From assembly GCA_964445775.1 (NCBI GenBank), contig CAYUMH010000001.1, positions 62,001 through 126,000 on the forward strand: DNA of 64,000 nucleotides. The letters are read 5' to 3'. Source of the stretch: Terrimonas sp964445775. Lineage in GTDB: Bacteria; Bacteroidota; Bacteroidia; Chitinophagales; Chitinophagaceae. The notes under the pieces are model-generated. The model saw nothing but the letters and a program-made list of their open reading frames with translations, was not told where the DNA came from and did no database searches. Below are positions 41,965 to 50,583 of this stretch, piece by piece (the stretch's first letter is position 1; each line of letters starts with the position of its first letter). A program made the position numbers and the translations under genes.

Positions 41965-43404
41965 TCAGCACAACTGGTACTCCGGTGTACTCATTACCTG
42001 TATGGTGGCCGATCTTATAAAAGCTTCGCGGCTGCTCTCATCAATATATTTATTCATTGTTGCCGGGGTAATATTACCGGGCGTTTGTAACTGGTATTTT
42101 GTAATTGTATTCAGCAAATCTTCCCGCTTAACTTTATCCAGCTGTTTATAATGCTGGTCCCAGCTCATACTGGCATTAATGGCTTTGGCCCCCAGGTTTT
42201 TTTTGGGTTTGGGCGCTTGTTTCATACCCATCATCTGGTCGTCATCATCCTTGGGTGTAACGTTCAGTTCGTCTTCATCGGTAAATAACTGTGGTACCCG
42301 CAGGCGCATCATCAGGGTACTGCTGTCTATCCAGGTTTTGCCACCCGGCCAGCCTGCCACATTGGGCGGGTAAAACAATAACTGGCCTAATACCCGTTGT
42401 ATAGTTAACAGGGCATTATTATCTTCCAGCTGCATCGGTATCATGCGTTGTATACCGGCCAGCAGTTCTACCGGCGATTTGATCAATGCGCCTATATTCT
42501 TTTTATCGTAAAAAGCGGTACTGGTAAAAATATCTTTCAGTAAGGCACTGATATCATAATTGTTTTTATAAAACTTTTCCGCCAGCTGTTGTACCTGCTG
42601 AGGGTCTGCCGTTTCATTCACTAAAAAACGATAGAGCTTCTGGGTAATATAAATAGCCGTTTGTTTTTTCTCCAGTAGTATATTTAAAACATCTTCACCG
42701 GTAAAATTGCCGGTTTTACCTAAAACTGTTTTTTCGCCGGTATCATGCTGGTTCTTTCTAAACACAAATTCGCCCTGCGGTGTACCGGTCCAGCCGGTAA
42801 ATGCCCTTGCCGCTTCTTTAATGTCCTTCTCGGTATAATTGCCCCGCCCCATGGTAAACAATTCCATCACTTCACGGGCAAAGTTTTCGTTTGGCCTGCC
42901 TTTGCGGTTTTGCTGGTTGTTTAAAAAGGTGAGCATGGCCGGTGATTGTGATACGGCTTTCAGCAGTTCGCCAAAATTACCCAAGGCATTATCCCTGATA
43001 ATATGTAATAACTGTTGCTGGTAAAAGGCGTTGTTACTGCGGCAGGCAAAATGCCCATGCCAGAACAGGGCCATCTTTTCTTTTAATTGCTGTTCACTGT
43101 TTACCATTTCGCTCATCCACAGGCCGCTTAATTTGCGGGTGGCTTCTGTTTGTAAACGCTGTATCTCCCGTCTTTCCTCAGCAGTTCTGTCGGCCGCTTT
43201 TTTACCTATGTTTCCGGTATACAGGTCCTCCAAAACTTTATCTGTGCCTTGTAAATAATTTGTCTTTTTTGCCGATAGGGAGGCCAGTTTTTTATAATAC
43301 TGTTGTGCACTGTATTTACCCAGGTCGTCCAGCTGTTCTACTGCCGGTCCAAACCCGGCCCGCCATAACAGGTGTTTATTTTGTAACAGATCCTTCTCGG
43401 CCAT
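41965..43404 (-). CDS. DUF1800 domain protein
   Basis: Protein of 479 aa with the DUF1800 pattern: HLLWRAGFGPAVEQLD at the N-terminus, KMALFWHGHFACRSN, FAREVMELFTMGRGNYTEKD with IKEAARAFTGW, and a C-terminal FYPPNVAGWPGGKTWIDS. The biochemical function is unknown. It lies upstream of the DUF1501 gene on the same strand, the usual order, separated by about 200 bases of repeats. No clear signal peptide is seen, so export may depend on its DUF1501 partner (inference). Confidence 0.9.
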   Translation of the reverse strand: MAEKDLLQNKHLLWRAGFGPAVEQLDDLGKYSAQQYYKKLASLSAKKTNYLQGTDKVLEDLYTGNIGKKAADRTAEERREIQRLQTEATRKLSGLWMSEMVNSEQQLKEKMALFWHGHFACRSNNAFYQQQLLHIIRDNALGNFGELLKAVSQSPAMLTFLNNQQNRKGRPNENFAREVMELFTMGRGNYTEKDIKEAARAFTGWTGTPQGEFVFRKNQHDTGEKTVLGKTGNFTGEDVLNILLEKKQTAIYITQKLYRFLVNETADPQQVQQLAEKFYKNNYDISALLKDIFTSTAFYDKKNIGALIKSPVELLAGIQRMIPMQLEDNNALLTIQRVLGQLLFYPPNVAGWPGGKTWIDSSTLMMRLRVPQLFTDEDELNVTPKDDDDQMMGMKQAPKPKKNLGAKAINASMSWDQHYKQLDKVKREDLLNTITKYQLQTPGNITPATMNKYIDESSREAFIRSATIQVMSTPEYQLC

Positions 43405-43548
43405 AACAATATTTTTATTATTGACTATATAAAAAACAACCGGTTTAATAACTGCGGCCAGTTATTATAAACTTAACATAGGGGCGGTCCGGTATTGTTC
43501 CGGGAAAAGAGACCCGGATGGTACTTGTCCTGTATACCTGCAAAAAAA

Positions 43549-43579
43549 CAGCCACCTTTTAAGGGTGGCTGCTTTTTAA
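43549..43579 (-). terminator. Bidirectional terminator after the cytochrome gene
   Basis: Stem CAGCCACC / GGTGGCTG with flanking runs of A and T; efficient on either strand. Confidence 0.85.
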
Positions 43580-43593
43580 CGATTATTAAAACA

Positions 43594-43905
43594 TTATTTT
43601 TTTGCTTTACTGTGTACATAGGCAGATATCTGCTGTACTTCTTTTTCATCCAGTTTGGCTTTTTTAACCATGGAAGCCAGTACGGGCCTCAATTCCTCGT
43701 ATGTGGCGCGGGAATAATCCTTTTCCCGGTGACACTTGGTACAGGAAGTGGATGATATCACCTGTCCCGCATCAATAGTGGTTTTATCCGTTTTAACGCG
43801 GCTTTCAGCCGGTATTAAAGCTTCCGTTGCAGATGGCGAGGCCTTGGGCGTACAGGCTACCACAAAGGTGGCGACTGCTATAAATAAAGCGGCTACTTTT
43901 TTCAT
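43594..43905 (-). CDS. Small monoheme c-type cytochrome lipoprotein
   Basis: Protein of 103 aa. The lipoprotein signal MKKVAALFIAVATFVVAC puts a lipidated Cys near residue 18, which fixes the start at 43905; an upstream extension is discarded. It has one heme-binding motif CTKCH, with a Met in the following helix (LASMVKKA) as possible axial ligand. It carries electrons in the periplasm or on the envelope. It is upstream of the DUF1800/DUF1501 pair on the same strand, but separated by a terminator, so a functional link is weak. Confidence 0.85.
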   Translation of the reverse strand: MKKVAALFIAVATFVVACTPKASPSATEALIPAESRVKTDKTTIDAGQVISSTSCTKCHREKDYSRATYEELRPVLASMVKKAKLDEKEVQQISAYVHSKAKK

Positions 43906-44142
43906 AATTAATGATTTATGATACAATATATATTTTTTACGTGACAAAACAATGACAAACCAATTTAATGCCAAAATTTTCCAACAAGTCATAGCGGAGT
44001 TCCAAAAGTCCAGGTTTCAACAACACATACTTGCGTTTGACGTTATTAGCCTTCCTCTGTATACCACTGTATCCTTAAACCTTCAACCCTTTACCTTACA
44101 CCGTATACCCCTTCTTCTTTTCCCCGCTTCGGTTTTTACATT

Positions 44143-44150
44143 TACCTTTG
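44143..44150 (+). promoter_or_regulatory. -7 element of the serS promoter
   Basis: TACCTTTG, 20 bases before the serS start. No TTG at the -33 position. Confidence 0.45.
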
Positions 44151-44170
44151 CCGCCTAATTATTTAAAATT

Positions 44171-45442
44171 ATGCTTCAATTACAAGTACTAAGACAGGAC
44201 ACTGATGCCGTAAAGGCCAGGTTGAGCAGGAAGCATTTTGCCGATGTAGATTTGGTAGATGCGATCATTGCGTTAGATGATGAGAGAAAAAAACTACAAC
44301 TATCGTTCGATACCAATCAATCCGTTGTTAACAGTACTTCCAAAGAAATAGGTGCTTTAATGGCCAAAGGCCAGAAAGAGGAAGCAGAAGCAAAGAAAGC
44401 GGAAGTAGCCGCCTTAAAAGCAACTTTACAACCTATTACCGAACAATTAGCAGTAGTGGAAAAACAACTGCATGATGAGCTGGTGAAACTGCCTAACCTG
44501 CCGCACGACAGTGTGCCGGTTGGTAAAACCCCTGAAGAAAATGAAGTGGTGAGAGAAGCTGGCGCCAAACCGGTTTTACATGAAGGCGCTGTGCCACATT
44601 GGGACCTGATCAAAAAATACGATATCATCGATTTTGAACTGGGCTCCAAGATCACGGGTAGCGGCTTTCCTTTATACAAAGGCCAGGGTGCTAAACTGCA
44701 GCGTGCGTTGATTCAATACTTTTTAGATTATAATACCGCGGCCGGTTATACCGAATACCTGCCACCATTTATGGTGAACGAAGCTTCTGCGTATGGTACG
44801 GGCCAGTTACCGGATAAGGAAGGACAGATGTACCATATGCCTGCCGATGGTTTTTATATGATACCCACCTCCGAAGTACCGGTTACCAATATATTCAGGG
44901 ATGAGATTGTTAAAGAAACAGCCCTGCCTATTAAAATGACCGCTTACTCACCCTGTTTTCGCCGTGAGGCCGGTAGTTTTGGTAAGGATGTACGCGGGCT
45001 GAACCGGGTACACCAATTTGAAAAAGTGGAGATCGTACAATTAACGCATCCCGATAAAAGTTATGAAGCGCATAACGAAATGGTGCTGCATATTGAAAAA
45101 CTATTGCAAAGCCTGGAGCTGCCCTACCGTATACTGGCCCTATGTGGCGGTGATATGAGCTTTACTTCGGCGCTTACTTACGACTTTGAAGTATTCAGTG
45201 CGGCCCAGGAGCGTTGGCTGGAGGTAAGCTCTGTATCTAACTTTGAAGCCTACCAGACAAACAGGATGAAGATCCGTTTTAAAGATGAAAAAGGTAAAAC
45301 CCAATTAGCGCATTCCCTAAACGGAAGTTCGCTGGCATTGCCACGTATTGTGGCCAGCCTGCTGGAGAACAACCAGACACCGGAAGGCATAGCGATACCA
45401 AAAGTATTGCAACCTTATTTTGGTGCAGCGGTATTGAAGTAG
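44171..45442 (+). CDS. serS: Serine-tRNA ligase
   Basis: Protein of 423 aa. An N-terminal tRNA-binding coiled coil (~1-105) is followed by a class II catalytic core: motif 2 FRREAGSFGKDVRGLNRVHQ and motif 3 NGSSLALPRIVASLLENNQ. TSEVPVTN in between binds serine and ATP. It charges tRNA-Ser in the cytosol. It is monocistronic with a terminator downstream. Confidence 0.98.
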   Translation: MLQLQVLRQDTDAVKARLSRKHFADVDLVDAIIALDDERKKLQLSFDTNQSVVNSTSKEIGALMAKGQKEEAEAKKAEVAALKATLQPITEQLAVVEKQLHDELVKLPNLPHDSVPVGKTPEENEVVREAGAKPVLHEGAVPHWDLIKKYDIIDFELGSKITGSGFPLYKGQGAKLQRALIQYFLDYNTAAGYTEYLPPFMVNEASAYGTGQLPDKEGQMYHMPADGFYMIPTSEVPVTNIFRDEIVKETALPIKMTAYSPCFRREAGSFGKDVRGLNRVHQFEKVEIVQLTHPDKSYEAHNEMVLHIEKLLQSLELPYRILALCGGDMSFTSALTYDFEVFSAAQERWLEVSSVSNFEAYQTNRMKIRFKDEKGKTQLAHSLNGSSLALPRIVASLLENNQTPEGIAIPKVLQPYFGAAVLK

Positions 45443-45475
45443 TAGTATTATAGTATTCAGCTATTAGTATTTAGA
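45440..45475. repeat. TAGTAT word repeat after serS
   Basis: AGTAGTAGTATTATAGTATT then CAGCTATTAGTATTTAGA, related to the arrays at 29174 and 41771; it starts at the serS stop codon, as the 29174 array starts at the fabF stop. Confidence 0.5.
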
Positions 45476-45530
45476 CTTTACTACCGGGTTTGACTACGAA
45501 GTTTAGATTTTTTTAGGATAAATTATCGTT

Positions 45531-45567
45531 AAAGCAAATGAGTGAATAACTCGTTTGCTTTTTTTGT
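45531..45567 (+). terminator. Terminator of serS
   Basis: Stem AAAGCAAATGAG / CTCGTTTGCTTT with one wobble, followed by a T run. Confidence 0.8.
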
Positions 45568-45605
45568 GCGCACCTTTAGCATATTAATTAACCAAAGCAT
45601 TACAT

Positions 45606-46265
45606 ATGAAAAAAACATTACTCTTTTCCCTGTTATTTATTATTGCAGCAACAGTAACAACACAGGCACAAATTACTAAAGGGTCTACATTGCTGGGAGG
45701 GAATTTATCTTATGGGCAATTTAAAGTGGATAATGGGTTTAGCGTAGTACAGAAGAACTCTACGTTCAGTGTCAACCCGTCTGCCGGTATTGCCTTTAAG
45801 GAAAATTTAGTGGCAGGCCTTAGTGTTGGTTATATTACCGGCAAAGAAAAACAATTATTCGCGCCAGCAAATGAACTGAATGTTGAAAAACATGGCTACA
45901 TGGGAGGAGCATTTGTTAGAAAGTATAAGCAACTTGCAAAAAGTGATTTTTATCTATTCGGGGAGGCCGAACTGAGTTATAGTTACATGAAGCAGGAGCG
46001 TCATGATCTACCTGCTAATTCAACCAGTATTAAAGAGAATAATATATACTTGGGTTTTAAACCAGGCCTGTCATATGCAGTAAATAACCGGCTTCATTTA
46101 GAATTGGGTTTAAATAACCTTTTTTATGGGAACTATTCCTTCAGCAAAGAATATAATTATCAGACTGGTACTACCGTAAAACGAAGCGGGGCAAGTATAT
46201 CAACTAATATCACCAACCTCAGCAATAATATTTCTGTTGGTGTGAGATTTTTATTAGCTAAATAA
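45606..46265 (+). CDS. Small outer membrane beta-barrel protein
   Basis: Protein of 219 aa with a signal peptide (cleavage near VTTQAQ) and alternating amphipathic strands (GGNLSYGQFKVDNGF, AGLSVGYITGKEK, LHLELGLNNLFYGNYSF) ending in a Phe-containing strand SVGVRFLLAK. It fits an 8-stranded OmpA/OmpX-like barrel of the kind common in Bacteroidota. The role is unknown. It converges on the YcxB-like gene with a shared terminator. Confidence 0.82.
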   Translation: MKKTLLFSLLFIIAATVTTQAQITKGSTLLGGNLSYGQFKVDNGFSVVQKNSTFSVNPSAGIAFKENLVAGLSVGYITGKEKQLFAPANELNVEKHGYMGGAFVRKYKQLAKSDFYLFGEAELSYSYMKQERHDLPANSTSIKENNIYLGFKPGLSYAVNNRLHLELGLNNLFYGNYSFSKEYNYQTGTTVKRSGASISTNITNLSNNISVGVRFLLAK

Positions 46266-46270
46266 ATTTT

Positions 46271-46310
46271 ATAAAAGGGTTGGCTGTAAAAATTCAACTA
46301 ACCCTTTTAT
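46271..46310. terminator. Bidirectional terminator between convergent genes
   Basis: Perfect 11-bp stem ATAAAAGGGTT (46271-46281) / AACCCTTTTAT (46300-46310); the last base overlaps the YcxB-like stop codon. Confidence 0.75.
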
Positions 46311-46825
46311 CATTCAATATTTACGTTGTTAATTTCTGGTACTATTATATTCTTTTTTACAAGCTCCACAAATTCATGCTTATTTAGTTCATCGCTGAAA
46401 TATCTTTTGGGAATTACAATGGCCACTTCAGTATCAATATATAAATAAAAAGCTTTTTTGCTTTCATTAATCGACTTAACAACACTCCAATTATATTGCC
46501 CGCGGTTGTTCTTATCAACGTAAGCAACTCCTTCATCTGTAAAATCATATGCTTTTAAGCCTAGTATCACTCCGTTTTCATGAGGTATTTTTTTGCTTCT
46601 GTAAAGCGAGTAATAAACGCTCAGAAAGTAAATAATTAAATATAAAGCGGAAGTTATAATAACCTGATTCATATCAGAAACAGTTTTCTTGTCATGAATA
46701 AACAATTGAAGGACAAGTAGACTTACCAGAAAGTTTACAATTGTCGGCGTCAGTCTATTTTTAAGGAAGTAGTAAATATTATAATCCAAATAATCCTGCC
46801 TTGTCATCTCTATTTCTAATGTCAT
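46310..46825 (-). CDS. YcxB-like membrane protein
   Basis: Protein of 171 aa with a short cytosolic N-terminus, two TM helices (~27-45 and ~55-73) and a C-terminal PH-like domain (GLKAYDFTDEGVAYVDKNNR, WSVVKSINESKKAFYLYID). This layout matches the YcxB family, of unknown function. It is monocistronic and more AT-rich than its neighbours. Confidence 0.78.
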   Translation of the reverse strand: MTLEIEMTRQDYLDYNIYYFLKNRLTPTIVNFLVSLLVLQLFIHDKKTVSDMNQVIITSALYLIIYFLSVYYSLYRSKKIPHENGVILGLKAYDFTDEGVAYVDKNNRGQYNWSVVKSINESKKAFYLYIDTEVAIVIPKRYFSDELNKHEFVELVKKNIIVPEINNVNIE

Positions 46826-46926
46826 AATTATATGTATTAATCCAAATGCCTAAATATACTTATCCTTTTACTATCCCGTTAATACTATTGTTTATTTAAA
46901 AAAGAAGTCCTTGTTTAATAAGACTA

Positions 46927-46976
46927 TAGCATTCCGCTTTTCGCTTTAAGCTTTCGGCATTTTCATTTAGCTTTGG
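46927..46976. repeat. AGCTTT word repeat upstream of meaB
   Basis: CCGCTTTTCGCTTTAAGC, TTTCGGCATTTTCATTTAGC and TTTGGG; related to 31971 and 41911. The last word creates TAGCTTTG (46968-46975), a match to the -7 consensus 25 bases before the meaB start. Confidence 0.5.
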
Positions 46977-46999
46977 GTATTATTAATCCACAGTATAAC

Positions 47000-47914
47000 A
47001 TGGGGCAAACAATTACTGCCGATAGTTTAAAAGATGATATCAAGATACTGGCCCGTGCTATTTCACTGGTAGAAAATGAGGCGGGTAACTATCAGCAGTT
47101 GTTACAATCCATACAACCCAACAGCCAGACAAAAGTAATTGGTATTACCGGCCCGCCTGGTGCGGGTAAAAGTACACTGGTAGATGCGCTACTGGATAAA
47201 CTGGTGACCAATGGTAAAAAAGTAGCCGTACTTTGTGTAGACCCCTCTTCGCCCTTTAACTTAGGAGCTGTATTGGGCGACCGTATCCGTATGAGCGACT
47301 GGTACACGCATCCCAATGTCTTTATCCGTTCCCTGGCCACCCGCGGCGCTATGGGCGGACTGCATCCAAAAATTATAGAGATAACCGATATAATACTTGC
47401 AGCAGGCTTTGATTATGTGATCATTGAAACGGTTGGGGTAGGACAAAGTGAAATTGAAATTGCCGGCCTGGCCGATGTAACGGTGGTGGTGGTGGTACCC
47501 GAAGCGGGCGATGAGATACAGACCATGAAAGCCGGGCTGATGGAGATAGCCAATGTATTTGCCGTGAATAAAGGTGACAGGCCCGGTGCCGATAAGTTTA
47601 TCAAAAACTTGCGCTTAATGCTGGCCCCCGCCTTTACCAAAACACAGGTACCGGTGGAAGTGGTAAAAACAATCGCACACGAAAAGCAGGGTATTGATGA
47701 ATTATTGAAAGCTATTGAGAACTATGTACAGGCCAACCATTTTAACGATAAAAAAGCCTGGCTTTTAACCGAGAAAGCTTACCAGCTGATCCTGAAACAA
47801 CGGATGAGCGATATAGATAAACAAACCTTAAAAAATAACGTAACACAGGCCTTGCAAACCCACAGAACATTTAATCTCTACAACTTTGTTCACCAGCTTA
47901 ACCAGCAATTATAA
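47000..47914 (+). CDS. meaB: Methylmalonyl-CoA mutase-associated GTPase MeaB
   Basis: Protein of 304 aa of the MeaB/ArgK G3E GTPase family: Walker A GITGPPGAGKSTLVDAL, base-loading motif VDPSSPFNLGAVLGDRIRM, Walker B IIETVGVGQSE, and NKGD for guanine specificity. It guards and reloads adenosylcobalamin in methylmalonyl-CoA mutase. The mutase genes are not in this window. I use ATG 47000; an upstream TTG would overlap the -7 box. Confidence 0.93.
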   Translation: MGQTITADSLKDDIKILARAISLVENEAGNYQQLLQSIQPNSQTKVIGITGPPGAGKSTLVDALLDKLVTNGKKVAVLCVDPSSPFNLGAVLGDRIRMSDWYTHPNVFIRSLATRGAMGGLHPKIIEITDIILAAGFDYVIIETVGVGQSEIEIAGLADVTVVVVVPEAGDEIQTMKAGLMEIANVFAVNKGDRPGADKFIKNLRLMLAPAFTKTQVPVEVVKTIAHEKQGIDELLKAIENYVQANHFNDKKAWLLTEKAYQLILKQRMSDIDKQTLKNNVTQALQTHRTFNLYNFVHQLNQQL

Positions 47915-47926
47915 AAACCCGGTCTA

Positions 47927-47961
47927 TTAAACTTTTGAACTTCTTGAACCCTTGAACATTC
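47927..47961. repeat. Short TTGAAC direct repeats
   Basis: CTTTTGAAC, TTCTTGAAC and CCTTGAAC in tandem between the convergent meaB and kdsD genes. Confidence 0.4.
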
Positions 47962-47962
47962 C

Positions 47963-48919
47963 CTATATCAACCCTTCCTTAATAATATCGTGCAAATGCA
48001 CAATGCCCTGGTAAATACCATTATCAACTACGGCAATTTGTGTAATTGATCTTTTGCGTAAAATATCCAGGGCTTCAATAGCCAGTTCGTCCGGTGCAAT
48101 TACAACAGGGTTGGCTGTCATAATATCTTTAGCTGTTAAACTATTGGCGTCGGGTACATTATTCTTGATCAGGCGGCGCAGGTCACCATCGGTAATAATG
48201 CCTAAAAGATGATCGTTACCATCGGTTACTGCCGTTACGCCCAGGCGCTTCTGTGTCATTTCAAGCACTACCGAGCTCAGTTTTTCATCGGGGCCTACCA
48301 TGGGTTTTTCATTGTGAATATACAGGTCACGCACACGCAGGTATAATTGTTTGCCCAATGCTCCACCCGGGTGGAATTTGGCAAAGTCCTCACGCTGAAA
48401 GCCTCTTTCTTCAATTAAACAAACCGCCAGCGCATCACCCATCACCATCTGTGCCGTGGTACTGGCAGTAGGGGCCAGGTTATTGGGACAAGCTTCCTGG
48501 TTAACCGTCGTATTTAAAAATAAGTCGGCAGCTTTTGCCAGGTACGAATCTGCTTTGCCGGCAATAGCCACCAGTGTATTGCCAAAGTTTTTTACCAGGG
48601 GTACCAGTACTTTTATCTCGGGACTTTCGCCGCTTTTACTGATAATGATCACTACATCGTTGGGTTGAACAATACCGAGGTCGCCATGAATCGCGTCAGC
48701 CGCATGCATAAACACAGCAGGGGTGCCGGTAGAGTTTAAAGTAGCCACGATTTTCTGGGCCACGATGGCGCTTTTGCCAATACCACTGATCACCACACGG
48801 CCATTACAGTTTAATATGGCAGTAACTGCTTTTTCAAAATCATCATTAATATAATTGGCCAGGTTGGCTACTGATTGGGCTTCCAGTTCAATCGTTCTTA
48901 ATGCAGCTTCGCGTATCAT
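47963..48919 (-). CDS. kdsD: KpsF/GutQ-type sugar-phosphate isomerase (D-arabinose 5-phosphate isomerase)
   Basis: Protein of 318 aa with an N-terminal SIS domain (VVISGIGKSAIVAQKIVATL, PNDVVIIISKSGESPEI) and two C-terminal CBS domains (from ~200, RLGVTAVTDGNDHLLGIITD and KRSITQIAVVDNGIYQG). It interconverts ribulose 5-phosphate and arabinose 5-phosphate for KDO synthesis in lipopolysaccharide. A -7 box TAATTTTG lies at 48943-48936. It fits with lptB elsewhere in the window as LPS biology. The gene is monocistronic. Confidence 0.92.
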   Translation of the reverse strand: MIREAALRTIELEAQSVANLANYINDDFEKAVTAILNCNGRVVISGIGKSAIVAQKIVATLNSTGTPAVFMHAADAIHGDLGIVQPNDVVIIISKSGESPEIKVLVPLVKNFGNTLVAIAGKADSYLAKAADLFLNTTVNQEACPNNLAPTASTTAQMVMGDALAVCLIEERGFQREDFAKFHPGGALGKQLYLRVRDLYIHNEKPMVGPDEKLSSVVLEMTQKRLGVTAVTDGNDHLLGIITDGDLRRLIKNNVPDANSLTAKDIMTANPVVIAPDELAIEALDILRKRSITQIAVVDNGIYQGIVHLHDIIKEGLI

Positions 48920-49018
48920 GTTATAATTATTGGTGCAAAATTATGCTTTTTAAAATAGTCGGGGGAGACTACAGTGTTAAAGGTGCTTTTATCTGTTTAT
49001 CGGGAATTGACTTCGGTT

Positions 49019-49130
49019 TCACCACTGAGTATCACCAGGTTTTTTCACAGTATGGCACGGAGTTTTTTGTAAACCTGTGAAAGTCTCTGTGTAACTCAGT
49101 ACATACCGCTGGGTTCTTCTGTGGTTAAGA
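49019..49130. repeat. CACTGAG/CTGTGG palindromic intergenic repeat
   Basis: The 320-bp gap upstream of paaG holds nested inverted words: TTTCACAG (49044-49051) pairs with CTGTGAAA (49075-49082), and ACTGAGT (49023-49029) pairs with ACTCAGT (49094-49100). The outer ends read TTTCACCAC and CTGTGGTTA. I recall similar CACAGAG-type repeats in gaps of many bacterial genomes. There is no coding signal. Confidence 0.55.
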
Positions 49131-49165
49131 TAAAATAAAAAGATCCGACAATACGCACCAGCTTC

Positions 49166-49203
49166 ATTACCAAATTTTCAAATCAGCTAATTACCAAATT
49201 ATT
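49166..49203 (+). repeat. AT-rich word repeat upstream of paaG
   Basis: ATTACCAAATTTTCAAATC followed by AGCTAATTACCAAATT; nearly identical to 29431-29467. Immediately downstream TAAGTTTG (49216-49223) may be the -7 box of paaG. Confidence 0.65.
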
Positions 49204-49239
49204 CCCCACTTAGCTTAAGTTTGTTAAATAAACTACGTT

Positions 49240-50013
49240 ATGCTTTCCATTCTATTCGATATTAAAGACGGGGTAGCCGTCATTACCCTCAACCGCCCCG
49301 AAAAGCTCAACAGCTTTAACCGGGAAATGGCATTATTATTACAAAAGCATTTAGATGATTGTAAAGACCCGGCTATCCGCTGTGTTTATATTACCGGCGC
49401 TGGTAAAGCTTTTAGTGCCGGGCAGGATCTTGCCGAAGTAGCAGATCCGCAGGGCCCGGGTATGAGCAAAATTTTATCGGAGCACTATAATCCTATTGTT
49501 ACCCGCATTAAAGCCCTGGAAAAACCGGTAGTAGCGGCGGTAAACGGGGTGGCAGCCGGGGCCGGCGCTAATATTGCCCTGGCCTGCGATATTGTAGTGG
49601 CGGCACAATCGGCTTCTTTCCTGCAGGCTTTTTCCAAAATAGGGTTGATACCCGATAGCGGCGGTACTTATACCTTACCGCGCCTGGTAGGCCGGCAAAA
49701 GGCAACCGCCCTGATGATGCTGGGTGAGAAAGTGAGTGCTGCTGATGCAGAAAGCATGGGCATGATCTATAAGGTTTTCGATGACGTTCCTTTTGCAGAG
49801 AATGCTTTTAATATCGCGATCTTCCTGGCCAATATGCCCACCAAAGGACTGGCCTTAACCAAACAGGCTTTACAGGCTTCGGAGCAAAATAGCTGGGAAC
49901 AACAGCTGGCCGCAGAAGACAGGTTACAGCAGCAGGCTGCAGCCACCGAGGATTATGCCGAAGGCGTGAATGCCTTTTTAGCAAAAAGACAACCACAATT
50001 CAAAGGTAAATAA
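49240..50013 (+). CDS. paaG: 2-(1,2-epoxy-1,2-dihydrophenyl)acetyl-CoA isomerase, crotonase fold
   Basis: Protein of 257 aa. The crotonase fold is shown by AGQDLAEVADPQGPG and VNGVAAGAGANIALACDIVV, then FSKIGLIPDSGGTYTLPRLV, all close to E. coli PaaG. The C-terminus EGVNAFLAKRQPQFKGK is also nearly the PaaG end. It isomerises the ring epoxide of phenylacetyl-CoA to the oxepin in phenylacetate breakdown. paaI follows seven bases later. The ring epoxidase genes are not here, so a general enoyl-CoA hydratase role remains possible. Confidence 0.87.
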   Translation: MLSILFDIKDGVAVITLNRPEKLNSFNREMALLLQKHLDDCKDPAIRCVYITGAGKAFSAGQDLAEVADPQGPGMSKILSEHYNPIVTRIKALEKPVVAAVNGVAAGAGANIALACDIVVAAQSASFLQAFSKIGLIPDSGGTYTLPRLVGRQKATALMMLGEKVSAADAESMGMIYKVFDDVPFAENAFNIAIFLANMPTKGLALTKQALQASEQNSWEQQLAAEDRLQQQAAATEDYAEGVNAFLAKRQPQFKGK

Positions 50014-50020
50014 GCACGTT

Positions 50021-50440
50021 ATGACAACTACTCCGGACCAGGTGGTAACCCATATGATGGAACACGACCTGTTTTCACAATGGCTGGGTATTACAGTACT
50101 GGAAGTAAAGGAAGGGTATAGCAAAATAAGCATGACCGTCAGGCCCGAGATGATCAATGGGTTTGGTATTGTACATGGCGGCATTGCCTTTTCTTTTTCC
50201 GACAGCGCTTTTGCCTTTGCCTGTAATAACCGTAACAACCTCTCAGTTGCACTGGATACATCTATTAATTTTACCAAACCTGTGCATGTGGGTGATGTGC
50301 TGGTAGCCGAGGCCAAAGAGATACATAATGGTAAATCAACCGGTTTATACCATATAACCGTTACCAACCAGAACGATCATATTGTGGCATTATTCAAAGG
50401 CACTTGTTTCAGAACGAATAAACAATTGGTGAAGGGTTAA
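50021..50440 (+). CDS. paaI: Hydroxyphenylacetyl-CoA thioesterase PaaI
   Basis: Protein of 139 aa, a single hotdog domain: GFGIVHGGIAFSFSDSAFAF contains the HGG and the catalytic Asp region, and LDTSINFTKPVHVGDVLVAE follows. PaaI removes CoA from dead-end phenylacetate intermediates. It is seven bases after paaG, supporting the pathway assignment. Confidence 0.9.
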   Translation: MTTTPDQVVTHMMEHDLFSQWLGITVLEVKEGYSKISMTVRPEMINGFGIVHGGIAFSFSDSAFAFACNNRNNLSVALDTSINFTKPVHVGDVLVAEAKEIHNGKSTGLYHITVTNQNDHIVALFKGTCFRTNKQLVKG

Positions 50441-50550
50441 TGTGCTGATCTGATAATTTGCTGATGTGCTAATGATAATAAGTATGAAACGATGTACGTA
50501 ATACTTCCGGCGGGGAATAAAACAGTTTTAGCAAAATAAATTTGTTTAAT

Positions 50551-50577
50551 CCCCTCCTCCAGAAGGGGTTGGGGAGG
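50551..50577. repeat. CCCCTCC palindrome
   Basis: CCCCTCC (50551-50557) / GGGGAGG (50571-50577) with inner pairing. It sits six bases past the end of the SGNH gene and may serve as its terminator. Confidence 0.5.
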
Positions 50578-50583
50578 CATGTA

